6,392 nucleotides of DNA. Origin: JBGTBD01 sp041749475. GTDB lineage: Bacteria; Pseudomonadota; Alphaproteobacteria; Rickettsiales; UBA998. The notes beneath the pieces were generated by a model. That model did not search any database. It worked only from the letters and a program-made list of their open reading frames with translations, and was not told the origin of the DNA. The position numbers and the translations under genes were made by a program. Below, in pieces: positions 1-5,165 of this stretch. Each line of letters opens with the position of its first letter. The stretch's first letter is position 1. The stretch is taken from positions 1-6,392 of the forward strand of contig JBGTBD010000005.1 of NCBI GenBank assembly GCA_041749475.1, written 5' to 3'.

Positions 1-898
1 GTCCCGGCGTGGAAATCGGCAGATCCATTTCCTTACACATCGCGGCAATAGCTTCTTCCGCCGCGCTGCGGACATCTTCGTACATGCGTTGACCGGAAAG
101 CGCCTCTATGAGGCTTTTATCATTATACTGGTTATTGCGTAACGTCTCCGGTAAATTCCGCGCGCGAATGATGTATGATTTCATCGGAAATTTTATATCA
201 TAAGCAGCACACGCGCCCTCCGCCAACCGCGCATCCTCGAACAAACAACTGGACGCCACGTCTACCAGCTCATCCCGCGCCTTGTCAGTAAGGGAGCGGT
301 TCATCTTCCCCAGCTTTTGCCGGAATACATCAGCGAATTCTTCCAATGCCTGGTAAGTGGGCTTCACATCATACAGCGCCGGATGGGGGAATAATCGCTG
401 TGCGACCCACTTACATGTTTGCCCGTTGAAAATCGGTTCATTCACACGCGTTTCCGGGGCAGGTTGTTTCTCTGTTTCCATCATATCGTCCCATGCGTTG
501 ATAAGGATTTTACGGAATTGTAATTTCGCCTCCCTCCCCAGCAGGAATTGCTGGGTGTGATACATCGTATGCTCGCGGGCGTCTTTATTATACTCGCCCG
601 GATAGCGTGCGTGGATGACGGCTTCTTGAGCAGCGAATAACTCTTTCAGAGCATCGCCGTGACGGATGGAAACAGGCACGTGCCGGATACGCCGCTCCAG
701 TTCCGCATAGGTGACAGCGCCCTCTCCCTTGCCTTCACCGAACACGGCGTTGATGAGTGCCGTGGCGATGGGCTCGGCCAGTTCTTTCCGGTAGCATAAC
801 CCTGCATGCACCCCCACCGCGCGCTTGAATTCCTCCACCGCAGTGGGGGTGAGAGCAGGCGATGCGAATAGTCGTGATGCGCTATGTCTTGCAAACAT
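1..898 (-). CDS. Unrecognised soluble protein, C-terminus cut by window edge
   Basis: One uninterrupted reading frame runs leftwards from an ATG at 898-896 to base 1. It covers 299 codons with no stop, so the gene continues outside the window. The start is supported by a good Shine-Dalgarno (AGAAGGA at 912-906, 7 bases before the ATG) in the 22-base gap after the preceding gene, which suggests co-transcription. The protein begins MFARHSASRLFASPALTP. It is rich in charged residues and predicted helix, with no hydrophobic stretch long enough for a membrane segment and no convincing signal peptide; the short basic start is weak evidence at best. Visible landmarks are HTMYHTQQFLLGREAKLQF (about residues 110-128), NAWDDMMETEK (about 133-143) and a C-terminal half containing several scattered Cys residues. 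I see no Walker, HTH, zinc-ribbon or nuclease motif and do not recognise the family. The reading frame is secure; the function is unknown. It could be a lineage-specific cytoplasmic protein or an effector-like protein, but nothing here decides that. Confidence 0.85.
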   Translation of the reverse strand, partial: MFARHSASRLFASPALTPTAVEEFKRAVGVHAGLCYRKELAEPIATALINAVFGEGKGEGAVTYAELERRIRHVPVSIRHGDALKELFAAQEAVIHARYPGEYNKDAREHTMYHTQQFLLGREAKLQFRKILINAWDDMMETEKQPAPETRVNEPIFNGQTCKWVAQRLFPHPALYDVKPTYQALEEFADVFRQKLGKMNRSLTDKARDELVDVASSCLFEDARLAEGACAAYDIKFPMKSYIIRARNLPETLRNNQYNDKSLIEALSGQRMYEDVRSAAEEAIAAMCKEMDLPISTPG

Positions 899-920
899 GG
901 ATCCGTCCTTCTCTGAAAAT

Positions 921-1400
921 TTACTTCTGACGATGCGTGGAGACTGAGAGGCCAATATTGTGTTCAACCCAAAGCTTTTTGACCATGCAATCATATAATA
1001 GTGCCGTGGCGTAATTGGATATTTCCCTCTTGGACAACTGTCCGTCTTCCGTTCTCAACGCATCCACCAGCAAAGGTATCGTATCCGCCATCTTGGTTTC
1101 GAGTATCTCGAGCGTATATCCTCTTTCAATGGTATAATCCGAAGGCAAACGCAGCGTCGGCAAGCCAAAGCGTTGAGGATGGTGCTCATCTTCAATGATT
1201 TTCAGCGTAGGATCGCCACTTAATTTTCTAGCGATGACATTGGCGATAAGATGGCGATGAGAGCTAAAGCGATCCGGTTTATCTTCCACCCCTTCCACGT
1301 GCACCTGATGAACATAATTGAGGGTATCAAACATCTCCTGAAGCATGGTTTTGATATGCTCCGGTTGAATGATTCGCGGGCGCGGCGGGCCTAAAGACAT
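921..1400 (-). CDS. Unrecognised 159-residue protein
   Basis: Complete frame from ATG (1400-1398) to TAA (923-921). The start has a Shine-Dalgarno AAAGGA at 1411-1406, 5 bases before the ATG, but that site lies inside a perfect hairpin (separate entry). The protein begins MSLGPPRPRIIQPEHIKTML. It is hydrophilic and probably mostly helical, with one Cys, several His residues and no membrane segment or signal peptide. Segments such as HRHLIANVIARKL (about residues 48-60) and NYATALLYDCMVKKLWVEHN (about 129-148) look like amphipathic helices. No known motif is recognised. Its GC content is about 46% by hand count over 961-1320, lower than much of glnE, which may mean a different history or weaker codon selection. 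It follows bcp by 54 bases (20 codons fewer if the truncated bcp stop is used) and precedes the next gene by 22 bases, so it probably forms a transcription unit with the 898-1 gene. The coding call is good; the function is unknown. Confidence 0.8.
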   Translation of the reverse strand: MSLGPPRPRIIQPEHIKTMLQEMFDTLNYVHQVHVEGVEDKPDRFSSHRHLIANVIARKLSGDPTLKIIEDEHHPQRFGLPTLRLPSDYTIERGYTLEILETKMADTIPLLVDALRTEDGQLSKREISNYATALLYDCMVKKLWVEHNIGLSVSTHRQK

Positions 1401-1405
1401 GGTTA

Positions 1406-1426
1406 TCCTTTCGTTGAATGAAAGGA
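1406..1426 (-). promoter_or_regulatory. Hairpin burying the ribosome binding site of the 921-1400 gene
   Basis: On the minus-strand transcript, TCCTTTC (1426-1420) and GAAAGGA (1412-1406) are perfectly complementary, giving a 7-bp stem with a 7-base loop (ATTCAAC). The 3' arm contains the whole Shine-Dalgarno AAAGGA, and the ATG begins 5 bases after the stem. The 5' arm resembles an anti-Shine-Dalgarno. This geometry can limit translation until the stem is opened by heat, a protein, or upstream ribosomes. No U-tract follows, so it is not a standard intrinsic terminator. The pairing is seen in the sequence; any regulatory role is inference, because a stem with several A-U pairs may be only marginally stable. 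Confidence 0.45.
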
Positions 1427-1454
1427 GTCATACACTTCATTTGTTAAGCTTTGT

Positions 1455-1535
1455 TTACAGTTTTTGCGATTCCGCCAACACCTCGGCGACATGGCCATCC
1501 ACCTTGACCTTGTTCCATGTTTTGGCGATTTTGCC
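1455..1535 (-). pseudogene. bcp: Detached in-frame C-terminal tail of bcp
   Basis: Directly after the TAA that ends the bcp reading frame (1538-1536), the same frame stays open for 26 codons to a second TAA at 1457-1455. It starts GKIAKTWNKVKV and ends AESQKL. This matches what normally follows 'FLIDKDG' or 'FLIDKEG' in Bcp/PrxQ proteins: the last beta strand with its Trp, the K-V-K-V turn, then a final helix of the 'GHxEEVL' type. No start codon or ribosome binding site of its own is evident. If position 140 were a sense codon the protein would be 166 residues, close to the usual family length of about 150-160 plus a short N-terminal extension. The change is consistent with one substitution, such as GAA to TAA. 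I call it a remnant of bcp, not a separate gene. Confidence 0.8.
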
Positions 1536-1955
1536 TTATTTATCAATGAGGAAGGTAGTGCGCTCAATGCCCATATACTTCTTGCCAAACATGCTTTTCT
1601 CGACCCAGACGCCGTAATCCTCGCACGTAGACCCGCCCTCGTCCGAAGCCAGACCGAAGGGAAGCGCATATTTCTCCTTGAACTTATCATGACTTTTGAC
1701 CGAATCCTTGGACATGCCGATGACTTCTGTATCTGCTTTCCGGAACGCGTCGATAGCATCGCGGAAATCCTTGGCTTCTACCGTACATCCCGGCGTATCG
1801 TCCTTCGGATAGAAATAGACCACCACCTTCTTGCCCTTCAATGCGGAAAGGCGGATGCTGCCGCCGGAATCGGAAGGAAGCGTGAAATCGGGGGCCATAT
1901 CACCGACGGAGAGGCGGGTGGATGGGCTGGTGGGGTTCGTTGCGGCCTGTGGCAT
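1536..1955 (-). CDS. bcp: Thiol peroxidase Bcp/PrxQ, truncated by an in-frame stop
   Basis: Peroxiredoxin of the Bcp/PrxQ class, a cytoplasmic enzyme that reduces H2O2 and organic hydroperoxides using thioredoxin-type donors. The start at 1955 has a clear Shine-Dalgarno AGGAG (1966-1962, 6 bases before the ATG). Visible in order: VGDMAPDFTLPSDSGG (residues 17-32, the usual fold entry), VVVYFYPKDDTPGCT (44-58) with peroxidatic Cys57, GMSKDS (80-85), and STCEDYGVWVEKSMFGKKY (109-127) with Cys111. The active-site Arg is Arg132 in GIERTTFLID. The Cys five residues after the peroxidatic Cys in E. coli Bcp is Lys62 here, so Cys111 is the likely resolving residue, as in the alpha3-type atypical 2-Cys PrxQ. 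The reading frame ends at TAA (1538-1536) after LIDK, giving 139 residues and lacking the final strand and helix; the missing part remains in frame downstream. All catalytic residues are kept, but folding is probably impaired. It may be a recent pseudogene, a sequencing error, or a stop that is read through. Confidence 0.88.
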   Translation of the reverse strand: MPQAATNPTSPSTRLSVGDMAPDFTLPSDSGGSIRLSALKGKKVVVYFYPKDDTPGCTVEAKDFRDAIDAFRKADTEVIGMSKDSVKSHDKFKEKYALPFGLASDEGGSTCEDYGVWVEKSMFGKKYMGIERTTFLIDK

Positions 1956-1996
1956 GGGATACTCCTGATGATTGAGTTGATGAATAGTAGATATGT

Positions 1997-2027
1997 ATCA
2001 TAGAGAGTAAATCAAGCCTCCCTGTAA
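1997..2027 (-). promoter_or_regulatory. Weak candidate promoter for bcp
   Basis: On the minus strand, TTACAG (2027-2022) and TATGAT (2002-1997) resemble -35 and -10 boxes. The -10 matches TATAAT at five of six positions. The 19-base spacing is longer than ideal and the -35 is poor. It lies 41 bases before the bcp ATG in an AT-rich stretch, just downstream of the repeat that follows glnE. If the repeat ends the glnE transcript, bcp needs a promoter here. This is a pattern match only. Confidence 0.25.
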
Positions 2028-2048
2028 GCGCCAATATGTCAGAATATT

Positions 2049-2167
2049 TCCCCTCCCTTGAGGGGAGGGGTCAGGGGAGGGTGACGCGCTCCGGAAAGGA
2101 GCGAAAAATGAAGCTTAGGCCATCAGGCCTTCATCCCCACCTAGCCTCCCCCCTCAAGGGGGAGGGA
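2049..2167. repeat. Palindromic repeat element with G/C-rich hairpin arms
   Basis: A compact element with inverted ends of about 37 bases. The left end holds a perfect hairpin at 2050-2070 (CCCCTCCC, loop TTGAG, GGGAGGGG). The right end holds a similar hairpin at 2145-2165 (CCTCCCCC, loop CTCAA, GGGGGAGG). Aligned from TTGAGGGG inwards without gaps, the two ends agree at 20 of 27 positions, with mostly transition differences. Between them are two smaller stems: CGCTCC/GGAGCG (2087-2092 with 2098-2103) and ATGAAG/CTTCAT (2108-2113 with 2129-2134), the latter enclosing GCC/GGC. From general recall, short CCCTCCC-TTGAG-GGGAGGG palindromes occur in many copies in alphaproteobacterial genomes and create 'PLEGxG' peptide tails. 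There is no transposase inside. It may also act as a transcription stop or mRNA end-stabiliser for glnE, although no T-tract is seen. Confidence 0.75.
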
Positions 2168-5077
2168 TGTCTCGGAATATGTTCCATACACTGCGTGAAT
2201 GGTTTCCTGCGCTGCTTTCAACGCAGCATCGAGACTGGAGAAATCTTTCTCCCCCGTCACCTCCAATAGCGACGCCATCGCCTGCGGTTTATGGCGTATC
2301 TCTTCCGCCGAACTCAACCCGCTGAGCCGCAGGTGGAACAGGAGGAGCACCTGCAACTGGCGCGAGGCGAGAATGGCCTCTCCCAGCGTAGCGGGCAATA
2401 TCCCCCCCTCCACCAGCACCGCCAGCGACGCATCGAGATTATGCGGTAAGGACGGCTTCCCTGCGATGTAATGCTGGAGCATGTAATATTGCAGCAGAAG
2501 GTCTATATCCAGCACGCCGCCATAGGCGTGTTTGATGTCCCAGCGATTCGCGCCGCCGAAGGCGAGATGCATCTTATCGCGTATTTCCAGCCAGCCTTGC
2601 TTCAATGCCGACGGCTCCACGGGGTGGGAAAGCGCGTCCTTCAGATGCACCCGAAAATTATCGCCGAACCGCTCCTGTGATGACACCACCCGCGCGCGCG
2701 TCAATGCCAGCCGCTCGAACACCCACGCCGATTCGCTGTAATATTTATCGAACGCGGCGAGGCTCACCACCAACGGCCCGTCTTTCCCGAACGGTCGCAG
2801 GCGCGTGTCCACCTCAAACAATTTCCCCTCCCGCGTCGGCGCAGTCAGCAGCCCGATGACGCGGTGAGCGAGGCGATTATAATAGACGTTCGGCTGGAAC
2901 GTGCTCTCCCCACTGGATAAAAGAAGCTCGCTATCGCTATCATAAATGAACATCAAATCGAGATCGGACTCGAAGGTCAATTCCCGGCTACCGAGTTTCC
3001 CCAGCGCGATGATACCGAATCCGGAGCTAAGGATAATCCCGTATTTCTTCTCGAACCCCGCCAGCACCAGTTTATACACCGCGTCAATGACCACATCCGC
3101 AAGGTCGGAGAGGAATTCCCCCGCCTCCACCGCCGTGCAGAGCTGCCGCAGCAGATGCACCCCAACTTGGAACTGCATTTCATGCCGATAGGTCTGGATG
3201 CGCTCCAGCGCTTCTTCTTCCGTCGTCGTATGCTCGGTGATGCCCGCCAGTTCCAAGCGCATCTCCTCCATACTGCGCAGCGCCACGTAGAAATCATTGG
3301 TCATCGCGTAATAAAGTAGGTGCGGCTTGCGGCTGAGCGTCTCACCCAGCGCAGGAGCCGCGCCCAATACATCCGCCACCAGTTTCAGCAAATTGGGATT
3401 GGACGAAAAGCACGAGAATAATTGCACGCCCGACGGCAGACGCTCCATGAATTCATCGAACCGCTGGAACGCATCGTCCGAATCCTTCGTTGCCGCCAAC
3501 GCCTTGAGGATGACGGGCATCAGCTCGGTGAGGATTTCGCGTGAGCGCTTGGTACGCGTACAGCGCCGATTGCCCTTATGCCAATCCATCACGGCGGTTG
3601 AGACATGTTCCGGGTCGTTGAATCCCATCTCGCGCAAGGTGGCAAGCGTCGCCACGTCGTGATCCACACCCGTGAAAACAAGACTCCCTTCCTCCGTCAA
3701 CGGTGAGGATTGCTTGAACGCCTCGGCGAAGATGTGATGCACTTTCCTGAAATGCGACAATAACGTATCGCAAAATTGCTGGGACGTATCGAACCCGCAG
3801 AACTGCGCGAGCTTGAGTAACTCCGCTTCATCCTCTGGCACGGTATGGGTCTGCTGGTCTTCCATCATCTGCAAACGATGCTCTACAGTGCGATACAGCA
3901 CGTAGGAGTCACAAAGCTGCCGTAGGGATTCCTGCGATAGCAAGTCTAGGTTTGCCAAAAGATTCAGTGTCTCCAGCGTCCCCCGCACGCGCAATTCCGT
4001 GTAGCGCCCCCCCCAGATGAGTTGATGGATCTGCGCGAAGAATTCGATCTCGCGGATCCCGCCGCGTCCTGTCTTGATATTATGCCCAGGCACTTTCATC
4101 GCCTCGCGCGATTTGCTCTGCATCTGCCGCTTGATGGAGAGGATGTCGTTAATCGCCGCGAAATCGAGGTGACGTCGCCAGATGAACGGCCGCATCGACT
4201 CCTGGAAAATACGCCCCGCCACCTTGTCCCCGGCGATGACGCGCGCCTTGATCATTGCCGCGCGCTCCCAGTTCTGCCCCACCGTCTCGTAATAATGCAG
4301 CGCTGCCAGCGTGCGGATGGCAGGCGGAGTACTCGCCGGGTCGGGTCGCAGGCGCAAATCGGTACGGAACACATACCCGTCCGCATTGCGTTCATGCAGC
4401 AGCGCTACAAGGTCTTGGGTCAAACGGTTGAGGAAACTCTGTAATGGCTGATTGCCGGTGTAAGGGGCAATATCGGGGTCATAGAACAGGATAAGGTCAA
4501 TATCGCTGGAATAATTCAACTCCAGCGCCCCCAATTTCCCCATCCCGAAAATGAAGATACCGCTCTCGAACGTGGGGAAATCCACATCCTTCACCTGCCA
4601 TTGTTTTTTCTTCACCGCTTCCAGCAACAGGCTCGAAAGCGCCACCTCCACCGCCTTCTCCGCGAAGACGGAAAGCGCGTTCGTCACCGCCGAAAGGTTC
4701 CAGTCCCCGGCGATGTCGGCAAGCCCAATCATGAAGGCGAGCTTCTGCTTCATGAACCGCAAGCGCCGCCGCAGCAGGGGAATATCATCCGTCGGCACAA
4801 GCTCGGCGATGCCGTCTTTCAACACGCGCTCCGCCCCCGCATGGAAATACTCGGCGAGGAATTCCGGATGGCGCGTCGCGATGGCGGAAAGATAGGGCGA
4901 GGAGCGGGTGATTTTTTCCAGCAGCAGGAAGCATTTGCGTTTCTGGGTGAGGTTCAGGCCGCTAAGTAGCCCCCGCACCTGTTCCTCCTGCCAGTGCAGG
5001 TGCGACAGCATTCCCTTCACCTGCAGGTCGATCAGGGCGGAATCCGGCGTGGATTTCTCGTCTGGAGATGCTTGCAT
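2141..5077 (-). CDS. glnE: Bifunctional glutamine synthetase adenylyltransferase / adenylyl-removing enzyme
   Basis: GlnE attaches AMP to glutamine synthetase (GlnA) and removes it by phosphorolysis, under control of PII and glutamine, so it tunes ammonia assimilation in the cytoplasm. From the ATG at 5077 the protein has 978 residues, slightly longer than E. coli GlnE (946). The N-terminal adenylyl-removing nucleotidyltransferase domain shows GMGKLGALELNYSSDIDL (178-195, metal Asp192/Asp194) and TGRGGIREIEFFAQ (336-349). The linker includes WHKGNRRCTRTKRSREIL (499-516) and ERLPSGVQLF (545-554), as in alphaproteobacterial GlnE. The C-terminal adenylyltransferase domain shows ALGKLGSRELTFESDLDL (691-708, Asp705/Asp707), VDTRLRPFGKDGPLV (756-770) and GGVLDIDLLLQYYM (853-866), where most homologues have DIEF. 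The last eight residues, SLPLEGGG, come from the palindromic repeat. The frame is open further upstream to an ATG at 5281, but that extension is Arg-rich, antisense to the divergent gene and lacks family character. I therefore chose 5077, where a Shine-Dalgarno-like site is present. Confidence 0.96.
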   Translation of the reverse strand: MQASPDEKSTPDSALIDLQVKGMLSHLHWQEEQVRGLLSGLNLTQKRKCFLLLEKITRSSPYLSAIATRHPEFLAEYFHAGAERVLKDGIAELVPTDDIPLLRRRLRFMKQKLAFMIGLADIAGDWNLSAVTNALSVFAEKAVEVALSSLLLEAVKKKQWQVKDVDFPTFESGIFIFGMGKLGALELNYSSDIDLILFYDPDIAPYTGNQPLQSFLNRLTQDLVALLHERNADGYVFRTDLRLRPDPASTPPAIRTLAALHYYETVGQNWERAAMIKARVIAGDKVAGRIFQESMRPFIWRRHLDFAAINDILSIKRQMQSKSREAMKVPGHNIKTGRGGIREIEFFAQIHQLIWGGRYTELRVRGTLETLNLLANLDLLSQESLRQLCDSYVLYRTVEHRLQMMEDQQTHTVPEDEAELLKLAQFCGFDTSQQFCDTLLSHFRKVHHIFAEAFKQSSPLTEEGSLVFTGVDHDVATLATLREMGFNDPEHVSTAVMDWHKGNRRCTRTKRSREILTELMPVILKALAATKDSDDAFQRFDEFMERLPSGVQLFSCFSSNPNLLKLVADVLGAAPALGETLSRKPHLLYYAMTNDFYVALRSMEEMRLELAGITEHTTTEEEALERIQTYRHEMQFQVGVHLLRQLCTAVEAGEFLSDLADVVIDAVYKLVLAGFEKKYGIILSSGFGIIALGKLGSRELTFESDLDLMFIYDSDSELLLSSGESTFQPNVYYNRLAHRVIGLLTAPTREGKLFEVDTRLRPFGKDGPLVVSLAAFDKYYSESAWVFERLALTRARVVSSQERFGDNFRVHLKDALSHPVEPSALKQGWLEIRDKMHLAFGGANRWDIKHAYGGVLDIDLLLQYYMLQHYIAGKPSLPHNLDASLAVLVEGGILPATLGEAILASRQLQVLLLFHLRLSGLSSAEEIRHKPQAMASLLEVTGEKDFSSLDAALKAAQETIHAVYGTYSETSLPLEGGG

Positions 5078-5080
5078 GTA

Positions 5081-5086
5081 CTCCCC
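5081..5086 (-). promoter_or_regulatory. Ribosome binding site deciding the glnE start
   Basis: GGGGAG (5086-5081) lies three bases before the ATG at 5077. The spacing is short, but it is the only purine-rich site close to a plausible start. The next in-frame upstream ATGs, at 5137 and beyond, would add residues unlike the family. It supports the 978-residue form of GlnE over the longer open frame. Confidence 0.5.
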
Positions 5087-5165
5087 GCGCGGTATAGTGT
5101 GCGCTCGTTTGCTATATTTGCATAGCATAGCACCCATATAAAGCAACCCGCACCGCGCATTCGTG
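5087..5165. promoter_or_regulatory. Divergent promoter region between glnE and the DUF3971-like gene
   Basis: The two genes start 88 bases apart on opposite strands, so both promoters must lie here or inside the genes. For glnE, a weak candidate on the minus strand is TTGCTT (5146-5141) with TATGCA (5124-5119), 16 bases apart. For the rightward gene, TATAAA at 5136-5141 is a good -10 match but has no well-placed -35. Its leader would be only about 20 bases. A short inverted repeat, GCTAT (5111-5115) and ATAGC (5122-5126), sits between them and could be an operator. All of these are pattern matches without further support. Confidence 0.35.

Noticed and set aside
646..894. An 82-residue minus-strand frame starting MQDIAHHDYSH
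   Set aside because: It lies in another frame inside the longer 898-to-1 frame, which has the better ribosome binding site and stays open for 299 codons.
1536..1538. Reassigned TAA codon or selenocysteine-type recoding in bcp
   Set aside because: TAA ends the 921-1400 gene normally and selenocysteine uses TGA; the position is normally acidic and not a redox residue.
1464..2003. A 179-residue plus-strand open frame opposite bcp, longer than the truncated bcp itself
   Set aside because: It is fully antisense to a clearly recognisable peroxiredoxin, has no family signature, and is explained by the codon bias of bcp.
2050..2070. Classical intrinsic terminator
   Set aside because: The GC-rich stem is strong, but there is no T-tract directly after it on the minus strand (only the short GAAATATT stretch), so it is described as a repeat with possible boundary function.
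2036..2269. A 77-residue plus-strand frame with PSLEGRGQGR and SPLKGEG segments
   Set aside because: Its sequence is simply the translation of the palindromic repeat arms and the antisense of the glnE 3' end; no ribosome binding site was seen.
4022..4444. A 140-residue plus-strand frame inside glnE
   Set aside because: It is antisense to conserved GlnE motifs and has no recognisable features; such shadows are expected in GC-rich coding DNA.
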